From Desulfovibrio desulfuricans DSM 642 (GTDB lineage Bacteria; Desulfobacterota; Desulfovibrionia; Desulfovibrionales; Desulfovibrionaceae): 64,000 bases of DNA. Every line of letters starts with the position of its first letter. Within the stretch, counting starts at the first letter, position 1. This document shows, in pieces, positions 34,963-44,288 of this stretch. Below the pieces are notes generated by a model. It did not search any database. It was not told the DNA's origin and saw nothing but the letters and a program-made list of their open reading frames with translations. The translations under genes and the position numbers were made by a program. The stretch spans positions 310,001-374,000 of the forward strand of contig NZ_ATUZ01000014.1 in assembly GCF_000420465.1 (NCBI RefSeq). Reading direction: 5' to 3'.

Positions 34963-35205
34963 GAGATGCAACGTCCCTGGTACGGTCAGCGGGCTGCGCC
35001 AGCCGTTTGCAAAATGGGCGGCGCAGCCATGAGGGTAAGAATTTGCCGTACCAATAATGCACGGCGCGTAAGCGCGTGCATCAAAAAATGGCAGGAGTGG
35101 CGAGAAAACATTTCACGCAGGGCGGCTGTAGTGCCGTCTCAGATCAATCCAGCATCACTGTGGTCATGTTTCTGACTACAAAAAAGCCCCATACCAATCC
35201 TCTGG
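34963..35205. other. Intergenic region with a small hairpin
   Basis: Nothing coding is evident. A short stem-loop, TGCACGGCGC-GTAA-GCGCGTGCA with one unpaired base, spans 35058-35080 but has no T-run on plus. The GC content falls towards 35200 as the AT-rich lipoprotein gene is approached. Confidence 0.35.
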
Positions 35206-35793
35206 TCACAGAATTATGCGTGAGCAGGGTTCTCCTTCGAATAAGAGTTTCGCAATCTTGCGAAACGCGGGCTGAAAATCTTTCCATAACATCGTGGTGA
35301 CATCCTGAGGATTAATAACACCCAATTCAAAGCGCACAGATATGGATCGAGGCAAAGAAGAAATTTTTAAATCCATGACATTTATGGTAACTATCATATA
35401 TCGTTGTGGATATTTTTCATTAAGAAGTGAAGTCTGTGCAGTATATAAATACAGGTATACTATATAACGCGCATTGTTGGCCTTGGCCAATTCATTGACT
35501 TTGTACCACTGCTCGTGTCGATCTGTGATAATGGCCTGCTTCGCAAAGGGGGTAAAGGATTCCTGGAACATTTTCGCTAACTGAACTTCAATATCCGGGT
35601 ATCGTGTGCTATCTACAGGCATGCCGTAACCTTCTCTTCGGTCATCGCCATGAAGTATTCCACTATCCGGTACAATATATATAGTTTCCCCGCGCTCCAT
35701 AGTTCCGAATTCAGGCGGACCAAAATCTGTCAGTCGTTTTGTGCAACCGCATAATGTCATTAATATTAATAAAATAAAAGATAAATATCGCAT
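35206..35793 (-). CDS. AT-rich lipoprotein gene, function unknown
   Basis: A 195-residue protein starting MRYLSFILLILMTLCGC: a lipoprotein signal with the lipobox L-C-G-C, so it is probably anchored in a membrane facing the periplasm. The mature part is alpha/beta with many aromatic and charged residues; it may resemble the DUF4823 lipoproteins, but I am not sure. GAGG precedes the ATG at 35793. Its base composition is far more AT-rich than nearby genes and it lies beside tRNA-Arg, which together suggest horizontal transfer. Confidence 0.75.
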   Translation of the reverse strand: MRYLSFILLILMTLCGCTKRLTDFGPPEFGTMERGETIYIVPDSGILHGDDRREGYGMPVDSTRYPDIEVQLAKMFQESFTPFAKQAIITDRHEQWYKVNELAKANNARYIVYLYLYTAQTSLLNEKYPQRYMIVTINVMDLKISSLPRSISVRFELGVINPQDVTTMLWKDFQPAFRKIAKLLFEGEPCSRIIL

Positions 35794-35934
35794 ACATATC
35801 CTCACAAAAAAAGAACTCAGGCGGGTCATGGTGAATGCAGTGGAAGTATTGAGGCTTCAATGTAATCACAAAGTGCGCAAGAACGCTATCTGTAGGAACC
35901 ATGCCAACGGAAAGCGGTCTGGGGAGATTAAAAA

Positions 35935-35964
35935 AAGCGGTCAGCTTTTTACAGCTAACCGCTT
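35935..35964 (-). terminator. Terminator of tRNA-Arg
   Basis: On minus a 12-bp stem (AAGCGGTTAGCT pairing with AGCTGACCGCTT, one G-U) directly follows the tRNA and ends in a T-run. Confidence 0.88.
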
Positions 35965-35974
35965 GAATTCTTAA

Positions 35975-36051
<77 letters not shown>

Positions 36052-36237
36052 ATAAGAACATTTCTGATATGCTTTGTGCTGGCGGCTGTCAAGGCGTGGG
36101 CCTGAGCCGAAAGGATAAGGACACACGGTCACCAGCCGCAGGCATGCTGCGCGCCGCCGGGTTTGCGCGCCGTAGCAATGTGCGGTAAAAATCAGGCTGA
36201 GGGGCAATTGCTCTGTGATATTTTATGCGGAGAATGC

Positions 36238-36819
36238 ATGCGTGATATTCTTGTTGGGGTGAGCGGGGCCAGCGGCATGCCCCTGGCCCTCTGCCTCATG
36301 CGGTTGCTGGCGTCCATGCCCGATGTGTGCACCCACTGCGTGGTCTCCGATGGCGCACGGGCCGTACTGCGGGCGGAATGCGGCGCGGATGCCGATCTGC
36401 TCACGGCGTTGGCGCACACCGTATACGCCGCAGAAGACCTGGGCGCAGGCCCGGCCAGCGGCTCGTGGTGGAGGCGCGGCAACAACGAGCCAGCGGCCAT
36501 GCTGCTAGTGCCGTGCTCCATGGGAACAGTCGGGGCCATCGCCAGCGGAGCCACGCGCAACCTTGTTCACCGTGCTGCGGATGTGGCGCTGAAGGAGCGC
36601 TTGCCTCTGGTGATGGTCACGCGCGAAAGCCCGCTCTCTGCCATACATCTGCGCAATCTGCTTACCTTGCGCGAGGCTGGCGCGGTGGTCATGCCGTTTT
36701 CTCCCTGTTTTTACCTGCGGCCTGCTGGCGTGGAGGAACTGCTGGAGCAGTTCTGTGGCCGCATCTTTGATCAGGTGGGGCTTGCGCATGGTCTTGCCCG
36801 CTGGACAGGTCAGGCATAG
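36238..36819 (+). CDS. ubiX: UbiX-type flavin prenyltransferase
   Basis: A 193-residue flavoprotein that makes prenylated FMN, the cofactor of UbiD decarboxylases. Landmarks are V-G-V-S-G-A-S-G-M near the start, the [14 protein letters not shown] block, and V-T-R-E-S-P-L-S with L-R-N-L-L. It works in menaquinone or aromatic-acid metabolism depending on the UbiD partner, which is not in the window. GGAG before the ATG at 36238 sets the start. Confidence 0.92.
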   Translation: MRDILVGVSGASGMPLALCLMRLLASMPDVCTHCVVSDGARAVLRAECGADADLLTALAHTVYAAEDLGAGPASGSWWRRGNNEPAAMLLVPCSMGTVGAIASGATRNLVHRAADVALKERLPLVMVTRESPLSAIHLRNLLTLREAGAVVMPFSPCFYLRPAGVEELLEQFCGRIFDQVGLAHGLARWTGQA

Positions 36820-36923
36820 CGCAAGCAAAAGGCGGCACCACGCCGTTCCTCCTCCATTTGCCGTCTTCCGTTCCATCACAGCACGTTTTTTCTGAATTGT
36901 TAAAGTGTTACGCTGGAGGCAGC

Positions 36924-37610
36924 ATGAGCGACATAACCTGGTTTGGACACTCGGCATTCAAAATCAGCGCGCCTGGCGCGCAGGTGATTATTGATCCTTT
37001 TTTTGCTCCTTCTGCGGGAGTATCGTCCAGCGCGGCAGGTGATGTGGATATTGTGCTGGTGACCCACGACCACGGCGACCATGTGGGTGATGCCGTGTCC
37101 CTGTGCCGCCGCACCGGCGCGCAGCTGGGGGCCATTGTGGGCACGGCTGGCAAACTGGCCGAGGCTGGTGTGCCGCAAGAGCAGATTCTCAACGGCATCG
37201 GCTTTAACATGGGCGGCACCCTGACCCACAAGGGCGTGAGCATGACCATGACGCAGGCTTACCATTCCAGCGATTCGGGCGCTCCGGCGGGCTACATTGT
37301 GCGGATGCCCGACGGCCTCACCGTATACCATGCGGGCGACACCTGTGTTTTCAGCGGCATGGAGCTATGGGGGCAGCTTTACAGCATAGATGTGGCCCTG
37401 CTGCCCGTGGGCGGCGTGTTTACAATGGATGCGCGTCAGGCTGCCCTGGCTTGCAAACTGTTGCGCTGCAAGGCTGCTGTTCCCATGCATTGGGGGACGT
37501 TCCCGGTGCTGGCGCAGAGCGCAGCGGGGTTCAGGGCAGAGCTTGAAAACCTGCACCTGCCCTGCCGTTGCGTGGAAATGACCACCGGCGAGACCGTAAG
37601 CTTCGGCTGA
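36924..37610 (+). CDS. UPF0173-type metal-dependent hydrolase
   Basis: A 228-residue metallo-beta-lactamase-fold protein of the UPF0173/YtkL family: it starts I-T-W-F-G-H-S-A-F, has T-H-D-H-G-D-H (47-53), H-A-G-D-T and P-M-H-W-G-T, all metal-site regions. The substrate is unknown. GGAGG precedes the ATG at 36924. It may be in one unit with the Rrf2 gene 44 bases downstream. Confidence 0.88.
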   Translation: MSDITWFGHSAFKISAPGAQVIIDPFFAPSAGVSSSAAGDVDIVLVTHDHGDHVGDAVSLCRRTGAQLGAIVGTAGKLAEAGVPQEQILNGIGFNMGGTLTHKGVSMTMTQAYHSSDSGAPAGYIVRMPDGLTVYHAGDTCVFSGMELWGQLYSIDVALLPVGGVFTMDARQAALACKLLRCKAAVPMHWGTFPVLAQSAAGFRAELENLHLPCRCVEMTTGETVSFG

Positions 37611-37654
37611 TTTATTCCTGCGGTTGCACCGCCTTTTTCCCGCAAGGATTACCC

Positions 37655-38092
37655 ATGAGCGTTTCACTCAAGTGCCAATACGGTTTGCGCGCCCTGTTTG
37701 AGCTTGCCCGTCGCACGGGCAGCGGCCCCACGCGCATTCAGAAGATTGCCGAGGCGCAGGCCATTCCCCCCCGTTTTCTTGAAAATATCCTCAACCAGCT
37801 CAGGCGCGGCGGCTTTGTGGACAGCCGCCGAGGCAAGGCGGGCGGCTTTATGCTGGCCCGGTCTGCCAGCCAGATCACCACGCTCGAAGTTATCCGCTTT
37901 CTGGACGGCCCGGTGCATTCTTTTGACTGCGAGGGCGACAGCCCTGTGCGCAAGTGTTCCCTTGGGCCGGATTGCGTGTTCATGCCTTTGTGGCAGCGGG
38001 CGCGGCAGGCATTGGAAAACGTATACGGCGGCACCACGCTTCAGGATCTTGTGGACGCTCAGGCAGCCGCTATCCCCGATTTCAGCATTTGA
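37655..38092 (+). CDS. Rrf2-family transcriptional regulator
   Basis: A 145-residue Rrf2 protein: winged helix (K-C-Q-Y-G-L-R-A-L-F-E-L-A and I-P-P-R-F-L-E-N-I-L near 40-50, G-G-F near 65) followed by a cysteine cluster C-x8-C-x5-C (about 95-111). IscR binds [2Fe-2S] with C-x5-C-x5-C, so the wider first spacing is unusual and a cluster is plausible but not certain. The gene lies just before cysK, suggesting control of cysteine synthesis like CymR, or of Fe-S supply. AAGGA precedes the ATG at 37655. Confidence 0.89.
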   Translation: MSVSLKCQYGLRALFELARRTGSGPTRIQKIAEAQAIPPRFLENILNQLRRGGFVDSRRGKAGGFMLARSASQITTLEVIRFLDGPVHSFDCEGDSPVRKCSLGPDCVFMPLWQRARQALENVYGGTTLQDLVDAQAAAIPDFSI

Positions 38093-38166
38093 TACGAGTT
38101 TGCCTGCGCTTCTTCCGAGCGGGCAGAAATATTTTTGCATCAGGCCTTGCCTTTCAGAAGTTCTGT

Positions 38167-38203
38167 TATTATCACTTAATCAGTCGAGTTAATGTAGTTA
38201 ATG
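38167..38203 (+). promoter_or_regulatory. Putative cysK promoter with TTAAT repeats
   Basis: TATTAT (38167-38172) could be a -10 box; a clear -35 is lacking. Downstream are ACTTAAT, then a tandem GTTAATG-TA-GTTAATG (38188-38203), plausible binding sites for the neighbouring Rrf2 regulator. Confidence 0.4.
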
Positions 38204-38293
38204 CGGGCCAGAGGTGTCATGCCCGCCCGACACGGCTGAACCATACACTCTGGATTGCACACAGCATCGCCAAGGCGGGCAAGGAGAACGCAT

Positions 38294-39250
38294 ATGTCCA
38301 GAATTTATCAGAATAATCCTCTTTCTATCGGCAATACCCCTCTGGTGCGGCTTAACCGCGTGGTCGGCCCCAAGGCCATAGTGCTGGCCAAGATTGAAGG
38401 CCGCAATCCCTCCTATTCCGTCAAATGCCGCATTGGTGCGGCCATGATTGCCGATGCCGAGAGCCGTGGCCTGCTACGGCCCGGCGTGGGCATTGTGGAG
38501 CCCACCAGCGGCAATACGGGCATTGCCCTGGCCTATGTGGCCGCCGCCAAGGGCTATGAACTTACACTCACCATGCCCGAAACCATGAGCCTTGAGCGCC
38601 GCCGCGTGGTGGCCATGCTGGGGGCCAAGCTGGTGCTCACACCCGGTGCGGAAGGCATGCCCGGGGCCATAAGAAAGGCCGAAGAACTGGTGGCTGCCAA
38701 CCCCGGCGCATATTTTATGCCCCAGCAGTTCAAGAACCCGGCCAATCCGGCCATACACGAATCCACCACCGGCCCGGAAATCTGGAATGACACAGATGGG
38801 CAGGTGGACGCCATTGTGGCGGGCGTGGGCACAGGCGGCACCATTACGGGTATTTCGCGCTATCTCAAACACACGCGGGGCAAGAACATTGTTTCCGTGG
38901 CTGTGGAGCCTGAGGCGAGTCCTGTGATCAGTCAGCATCTGGCGGGCAAGCCCCTGCAACCTGGGCCGCACAAGATTCAGGGCATTGGTGCTGGCTTTAT
39001 TCCTGAAACGCTGGATGTCAGCCTGCTGGATCGGGTCGAGACTGTGGGCAACGATGAGGCCATTGAATTTGCCCGCAGGTTGGCGCGCGAGGAGGGCATT
39101 CTTGTCGGTATTTCTTCCGGCGCGGCGGCAGCTGCGGCGGCGCGGCTGGCGGAGATGCCTGAATTTGAGGGCAAGACCATAGTGGTCATTCTGCCTGATG
39201 CGGGCGAACGGTATCTGTCGTCTGCCCTTTACGAGGGCATTGGCGAGTAG
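38294..39250 (+). CDS. cysK: Cysteine synthase A (O-acetylserine sulfhydrylase)
   Basis: A 318-residue PLP enzyme making cysteine from O-acetylserine and sulfide. The PLP lysine is K44 in [10 protein letters not shown], the substrate loop T-S-G-N-T-G follows, and the phosphate loop G-T-G-G-T is present. AAGGAG at a good distance sets the ATG at 38294. In a sulfidogenic organism it links plentiful sulfide to cysteine. The Rrf2 gene upstream probably regulates it. Confidence 0.95.
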   Translation: MSRIYQNNPLSIGNTPLVRLNRVVGPKAIVLAKIEGRNPSYSVKCRIGAAMIADAESRGLLRPGVGIVEPTSGNTGIALAYVAAAKGYELTLTMPETMSLERRRVVAMLGAKLVLTPGAEGMPGAIRKAEELVAANPGAYFMPQQFKNPANPAIHESTTGPEIWNDTDGQVDAIVAGVGTGGTITGISRYLKHTRGKNIVSVAVEPEASPVISQHLAGKPLQPGPHKIQGIGAGFIPETLDVSLLDRVETVGNDEAIEFARRLAREEGILVGISSGAAAAAAARLAEMPEFEGKTIVVILPDAGERYLSSALYEGIGE

Positions 39251-39299
39251 AAGAGGGAAGAAAGGCAGGAAGGCGGAAAAGGGCTTGGTGGCAGGGGGC

Positions 39300-39443
39300 G
39301 AGCCTGTCGAGCGCATTTACGCCAACCCGACTTTTTTGGCCTGACAAGGAAAAATGCGTATTTTGCAAATTCACTCAACACCAGCCGTCGCCTCCGCATT
39401 CGCTCCGGCGAGTATAAGGAGGGCGACGCCACGACCAGCTTTT
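39300..39443 (+). repeat. Direct repeat copy 1
   Basis: Shares ordered blocks with copy 2 at 39511-39727: GAGCCTGTC, AACCCGACTTTT, GCGTATTTTGCAAATTC, CAACACCAGCC, CTCCGGCGAGT and CCACGACCAGCTT. The GTCGCCTCC and GGAGGGCGAC stretches inside can pair. Confidence 0.75.
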
Positions 39444-39510
39444 GATTGAGTGCCGGGTGAAAGGCGCGAAAGACCAGGAGAGAAAAGGCAAAACAGGCGA
39501 GGGGTGGGGT

Positions 39511-39727
39511 GAGCCTGTCAGGCTGATTTACGCAAACCCGACTTTTACGCCCTGAATGCGTCAGCGCCGGGATTTTGATGCTCACGTACTTGAGTACGCT
39601 GCGCTCAAAATCCCGGCGCTTCCTTTTCAGACCGCAAAACGCGTATTTTGCAAATTCGCCCAACACCAGCCATCGCCTCCGCGCTGCTCCGGCGAGTTTA
39701 AGGAAGGTGACTCCACGACCAGCTTCT
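39511..39727 (+). repeat. Direct repeat copy 2, interrupted by a palindrome
   Basis: The same block order as copy 1, but between the AACCCGACTTTT and GCGTATTTTGCAAATTC blocks there is extra sequence holding the palindrome at 39563-39620. Confidence 0.75.
39563..39620. repeat. 58-base palindromic element
   Basis: AGCGCCGGGATTTTGA (39563-39578) is the exact reverse complement of TCAAAATCCCGGCGCT (39605-39620). In the middle, GTACT-TG-AGTAC forms a second stem. The layout resembles REP-like or MITE-like elements. Confidence 0.8.
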
Positions 39728-40106
39728 TATGGCGGCTGAAATTTTTGACGCACAAGTGACCTGCTTCTGTGCCCGAATGCGCTTGGTTATTGCTTATGCG
39801 TCATGGGATGCATCATGGGAATCGAATTTTTACGCTGCAGTTCCCGATAATTCTGGCGGCAAGATGCATCAGGGTAAGCGCGAGGTCACAAAGCACGCCC
39901 ACTAATCGCAAATATTACAGAGGTATTGGGCTGAAGCGGACTTACATTCAAAGCGAAAGCATCCTCTGGCATTTACGCGTCGCGGAGGGAGATCACCTGA
40001 GCGAGCGAGGCGAGAGAAGGAAGCTCCCGCAGCAGGAGACGCGTTGCCCTCGTTATCTGACGGAAATTGAAAACGTTTCTTAGGGGGTGCTCCGGGGGGA
40101 GTGCAG

Positions 40107-40145
40107 AGGGGGCCAAGGAGGGGCGCAGCCCCTAACAGGCCCCCT
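40107..40145. repeat. Nested hairpin
   Basis: AGGGGGCC (40107-40114) pairs with GGCCCCCT (40138-40145); inside, GGGGC-GCA-GCCCC (40120-40132) forms a second hairpin. No T-run follows. Confidence 0.65.
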
Positions 40146-40266
40146 TTGCCCCACGCCGGGGAGGCGAAATCGCGCGCCGCGCAGGCGTCCCAAACTTCGC
40201 CGGACGGCGGAATAACAAGCCCGAAGAGCAGAAAAAAATAACCGGATATCGCAAAAGAAACAACAA

Positions 40267-40297
40267 AGCGGCCACATCCAGCAAGGATGCAGCCGCT
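40267..40297 (-). terminator. Terminator of the acetolactate synthase gene
   Basis: AGCGGC/GCCGCT and CATCC/GGATG pair around a 5-nt loop; on minus it lies just after the gene and is followed by TTTGTTGTTTCTTTT. Confidence 0.65.
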
Positions 40298-40319
40298 CCG
40301 TTAAAAGAATATCAATTCG

Positions 40320-41993
40320 CTACAACTCATCAAGCGCACACAGCGCAGGCGTCAACTCACCCAAGCTATTGATAAGCGCCATGTTCTCGCTGTAGTCCAC
40401 AGGGCAGGCCACCAGCGACACGCCGGGTTCGTCCAGAGCCTTTTGCAGGGTGGGCAAAAGTTCGGCGGCGCTTTCAATGCGGTAACCCTTGGCGCCAAAG
40501 CTTTCGGCATAGGTCACAAAGTCGGGATTGCCAAAATCCACGCAGTCGTGCGAGCCGGATTCCATGTCCATCTTCCACTTGATGAGCCCGTAGCTGTCAT
40601 CCACCCAGATCAGTATCTTGAGCGGAATATTCTCGCGCACGGCGGTTTCCATCTCCTGCGAATTCATCAAAAAGCTGCCATCGCCCATCACGGCCAGCAC
40701 CTTGCGCTCGGGGCAGGCCAGATGCGCGCCGATGGCTCCCGGCAGGGAAAAGGCCATTGTGGAAAGGCCGTTGGAAACAATGCAGGTCAAGGGCGCATAG
40801 GTGGGGTAGAGGCGCGCCATCCACATCTTGATGGCCCCTGTGTCGGCCAGCACGATATCTTCATCGCCCATTGCAGCGCGAATATCGCTCACGATGCGCT
40901 GCGGCTTGAGGGGAAAGTCGTCGCTCTCACGCCCCTTGGCAAGTTCGGCCTCCACCAGTTCGCGGATTCTCGCCCCGCGCCCGGCGGAAAGCAGAGGTTC
41001 CGCCCCAAGCTCCTTGGCCAGAGAGGCCAGGGCAAGACCCACATCGGCCATGATGCTGACCTCGGGGTTATAGTGGGCGTCCACATCGGGCATGAATGTG
41101 TTGATATGGATGATGCGCTTGTTTGAATGGGGATTGATGCGCATGGGCGTGAATTCCTGCAATTCGTAGCCGATGGAAAGGATCAGGTCCGCCTGATCGA
41201 ATGCGCAGTTTTCGTAGTCGTGCCGCATAAAGCCGATGACACCCAGAGACTGGGGGCTGCGGTCGCTGATAACGCCCTTGCCCATAAACGTCGTTGCCAC
41301 GGGGATTTTGTAGCGCTCGGCAAAGGCGGCCAGCACGGCGGCATTGCCAGTGCGGGCAACGCCGTGCCCGGCCATGATAACGGGCTTGCGCGCACAGCGC
41401 AGCAGGGCGGCGGCTTCCGCCACCGCAGCGGGAGAGGGTATGGCCTTGGCGCAGGGAGCCGCCTTGAGGGGCACGGCCTCGGGCATGGGGGCCGCTTCCA
41501 CGTCTTCGGGAATGGCAAGGTAGGTCGCGCCGGGGCGCTCCTCCTGCGCTACCTGAAAGGCATTGCGCACCATTTCGGGCACTGCCTGGGGCGTCAGCAC
41601 CGTGTCTGCCCACTTGGTAACGGGCCTGAACATGCCAACGAGGTCAACAATCTGGTGCGATTCCTTGTAGATGCGCTTCAGCCCCACCTGGGCGGAAATG
41701 GCCACCAGAGGGCTTGAATTGGTTTGCGCGTCAGCCGCGCCCAGCAGCAGGTTGATGGCCCCCGGCCCGAGAGTGGCGGTGCATACGCCCGCCTTGCCTG
41801 TCAGGCGGCCATAAATATCGGCCATCAGGGATGCGCCCTGCTCGTGCCGGGCAAGAATAAAGCGGATGTCGCCGGAGGCGGCCACAGCCCGCACAAATTT
41901 GATGTTTTCCTCACCGGGGATGCCGAAGACGTACTTAACTCCCTCGGTTCTGAGGCATGAAACAAGGAACTGGGCTACGTTCTGCTGATCCAT
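40320..41993 (-). CDS. alsS: Acetolactate synthase (catabolic AlsS-like)
   Basis: A 557-residue thiamine-diphosphate enzyme condensing two pyruvates to 2-acetolactate. The catalytic glutamate is in A-R-H-E-Q-G-A (about 50), the ThDP motif runs G-D-G-S-F-L-M-N-S-Q-E to about 35 residues later, and the central FAD-like domain is present. Overall sequence and the lack of an adjacent regulatory ilvH subunit favour the catabolic AlsS/BudB type, but the anabolic IlvB type or a glyoxylate carboligase cannot be excluded. GAGG before the ATG at 41993 sets the start; the frame upstream is unrelated and overlaps gmhA. Confidence 0.87.
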   Translation of the reverse strand: MDQQNVAQFLVSCLRTEGVKYVFGIPGEENIKFVRAVAASGDIRFILARHEQGASLMADIYGRLTGKAGVCTATLGPGAINLLLGAADAQTNSSPLVAISAQVGLKRIYKESHQIVDLVGMFRPVTKWADTVLTPQAVPEMVRNAFQVAQEERPGATYLAIPEDVEAAPMPEAVPLKAAPCAKAIPSPAAVAEAAALLRCARKPVIMAGHGVARTGNAAVLAAFAERYKIPVATTFMGKGVISDRSPQSLGVIGFMRHDYENCAFDQADLILSIGYELQEFTPMRINPHSNKRIIHINTFMPDVDAHYNPEVSIMADVGLALASLAKELGAEPLLSAGRGARIRELVEAELAKGRESDDFPLKPQRIVSDIRAAMGDEDIVLADTGAIKMWMARLYPTYAPLTCIVSNGLSTMAFSLPGAIGAHLACPERKVLAVMGDGSFLMNSQEMETAVRENIPLKILIWVDDSYGLIKWKMDMESGSHDCVDFGNPDFVTYAESFGAKGYRIESAAELLPTLQKALDEPGVSLVACPVDYSENMALINSLGELTPALCALDEL

Positions 41994-42096
41994 GACTAAC
42001 CTCGTTGGGGGCGTTTGCCCAAGGCCCATGCCTTGGCGATGACTGGCCGGAAAGGGCCTGGCGTGATCCTGCCGTGCGCAGATTTTGCGGTCGGGC

Positions 42097-42669
42097 TTAT
42101 TTTTGCGCCACGGCGCGTTCAAGCACGTCGGCCCAGTGGTGCAGAATGAAGATGTGGGCCTCCTGAATGCGGGCCGTGACATCGTGGGGAACAATAACAG
42201 CCATGTCGGCCAGCGATTCCAGCTTGCCGCCATCCCGGCCCAGCAGGGCAATGCTGGCAATGCCCTGAGCGCGCGCCTCATTGACGGCGGCGATGATGTT
42301 GGCTGAATTGCCGGAGGTGGAAATGCCCACAAAAACATCGCCGGGGCGGGCAAGGGCCTCTACCTGACGGGAGAAAACATCGTTGAAGCCGTAGTCGTTG
42401 CCGATGGCCGTGAGGTTTGACGTGTCCGTGGTCAGGGCGATGCAGGCCAGCGCCTTGCGGTTGCACTGAAAGCGCCCCACAAGCTCTGCTGCAAAGTGCT
42501 GTGCGTCCGCCGCAGAGCCGCCGTTGCCGGCAATAAGCACCTTGCCGCCTGCCCCAAGTGCTGCGCTCAGCCGCTCTGCCGCCGCTTCCACGGCGGGGCG
42601 CATGGTCTGCAACACGCCAAAAAGCTTCAGATGGGCGGAGAGAGACATATCAAAAAGCGAATTCGTCAT
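42097..42669 (-). CDS. gmhA: Sedoheptulose 7-phosphate isomerase
   Basis: A 190-residue SIS-domain enzyme for the first step of heptose synthesis for lipopolysaccharide core. Signatures are A-G-N-G-G-S-A-A-D-A-Q-H-F-A (46-59), T-D-T-S-N-L-T-A-I-G-N-D, and the C-terminal I-L-H-H-W-A-D-V. AAGG before the ATG at 42669 sets the start. The acetolactate synthase gene follows after 103 bases on the same strand. Confidence 0.94.
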   Translation of the reverse strand: MTNSLFDMSLSAHLKLFGVLQTMRPAVEAAAERLSAALGAGGKVLIAGNGGSAADAQHFAAELVGRFQCNRKALACIALTTDTSNLTAIGNDYGFNDVFSRQVEALARPGDVFVGISTSGNSANIIAAVNEARAQGIASIALLGRDGGKLESLADMAVIVPHDVTARIQEAHIFILHHWADVLERAVAQK

Positions 42670-42823
42670 GATCTGGCCTTGCTGCACGGTTTGGTTTCCC
42701 CGTAAGGGCATCGGTTTTGAAAACGTCTTGCAAGCCTAGCAAGGCCGGGAACAAAAGAAAAGCATCCGCCGCCCGCGCTTGCGGCACTGGCGCGCATGTC
42801 GTACATGCAGGGGAGGAGGCATT

Positions 42824-44167
42824 ATGAGCACATTCAAAGAGCAGTGGGCGCAACTGCTGGCCCCCAACCGCAAAACCGGCACGGGCATGAAGCTCGACAC
42901 GCTGGACGCGGTGCGTAATCCTTTTCTGGTAGATTACGACCGGATCATCTTTTCCAGCTCATTCCGCAGGCTGGCAAGAAAAACCCAGGTGCACCCGCTG
43001 GTGCGCAACGACCATATTCACAACCGCCTTACCCACTCGCTTGAGGTGAGCTGCGTTGGGCGATCCCTTGGACTTGGCGTGGGCGATGCCCTGCGGCGGC
43101 GCGGCGACCTGCCCGAAGGCTGCACTCCGGACCATCTGGGCCAGATCATTCAGGCCGCCTGCCTGGCGCACGACATAGGCAATCCTCCCTTTGGCCATGC
43201 GGGCGAGGAGGCCATCCGCGACTGGTTCAAGGATTCCGTCAATAAAGAGCAGTATTTCAAAAATCTGCTGCCCGCAGAGTGGGCCGACTTTACGGCTTTT
43301 GACGGCAACGCCCAGGGCTTCCGCGTTATCAACGCGCTTGAAAACAACAAGGACAGGGGCGGCTTTCGTCTGACATTTCCGGTTGTTGCTGCTCTGGTGA
43401 AGTACCCGCGTTCCGCCTACGATGCGCTGGGCGTGGGCAAGAGCAAGTTCAATTTCTATACGGCGGAGCGCGATCTTTTTGGCGAGATATTCGGAGCGCT
43501 GGGGCTTGCGGAAGGCGCGGGCTGGCGCAGGCATCCGCTTTCGTACCTTTTGGAAGCGGCGGACGACATCTGCTACCGCATTATCGATATGGAAGACGCG
43601 CGCGAGCTGCGTATCATCACCTATGCCGACTTTAAGGCGGCCATGGCGCCTTTGCTGGATGTGAATTGTCTGGACGATCCGCGCCTTGATTCCATGGATT
43701 CCGACCGCAGACGCACCAGCATGCTGCGCACCACGGCCATGGGCCGCATGATTCCGTCCATCACGCAGACGTTTATGGACAATTATGAAGTCATCATGGA
43801 GGGGCGGCTTGATGGCTGCCTGCTGAACCACGCCCGCGAGGATGTGGCCGGGTTCATGCGTGAGGCGGGGCGGGTCTTCAACAGCAAGATAATGAACAAT
43901 CCGCAGAAGACGGCTCTGGAAATCGGCACCTACACGCTCTACCGGCGGCTGCTTGACGTGTTTATTCCGGCCTGCTTCAACTTCACCAAGGGTAATGCCA
44001 TGAGCTATCAGGAAACACGCGCCCTCACGCTCATGGGGGCCAATGCCCCGAGCAGGGAAGACAGTTTGTATATGGCCTATCTGCGGGTGCTGGATTTTGT
44101 GTCCGGTATGACGGACGACTACGCCGCGTTTATTTCACAGCAGTTTTCCGGCACTGCCGGACGGTAG
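42824..44167 (+). CDS. dgt: Deoxyguanosinetriphosphate triphosphohydrolase
   Basis: A 447-residue HD-domain enzyme splitting dGTP to deoxyguanosine and triphosphate. The metal site is visible as H-N-R-L-T-H (66-71) and L-A-H-D-I-G-N-P-P-F-G-H (114-125), with a later aspartate in E-A-A-D-D-I. GAGGAGG before the ATG at 42824 sets the start. Confidence 0.93.
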   Translation: MSTFKEQWAQLLAPNRKTGTGMKLDTLDAVRNPFLVDYDRIIFSSSFRRLARKTQVHPLVRNDHIHNRLTHSLEVSCVGRSLGLGVGDALRRRGDLPEGCTPDHLGQIIQAACLAHDIGNPPFGHAGEEAIRDWFKDSVNKEQYFKNLLPAEWADFTAFDGNAQGFRVINALENNKDRGGFRLTFPVVAALVKYPRSAYDALGVGKSKFNFYTAERDLFGEIFGALGLAEGAGWRRHPLSYLLEAADDICYRIIDMEDARELRIITYADFKAAMAPLLDVNCLDDPRLDSMDSDRRRTSMLRTTAMGRMIPSITQTFMDNYEVIMEGRLDGCLLNHAREDVAGFMREAGRVFNSKIMNNPQKTALEIGTYTLYRRLLDVFIPACFNFTKGNAMSYQETRALTLMGANAPSREDSLYMAYLRVLDFVSGMTDDYAAFISQQFSGTAGR

Positions 44168-44288
44168 GCGTCTACAGGCGGGAACAACTGGGCTGCCAAT
44201 TCAGGATGCCGCGCAACGCGTGCCTTGGGCATGTGGTGCGCGGCATCTCTCGCCGAACCTGTCTATGCAGGTTGTCAGGTGCGCCCCG

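Larger units (their letters stand above)
39251..40319. other. About 1 kb without genes; duplicated sequence and palindromes
   Basis: No frame here looks coding. The region holds two related copies of a sequence (39300-39443 and 39511-39727), a large palindrome (39563-39620), a nested hairpin (40107-40145) and a terminator (40267-40297). The remainder (39731-40100) shows no recognisable gene or RNA. Confidence 0.6.

Noticed and set aside
42000-42353. N-terminal extension of acetolactate synthase
   Set aside because: It is the frame opposite to no gene but overlapping gmhA on the same strand in another register; the ThDP-enzyme start and GAGG support 41993.
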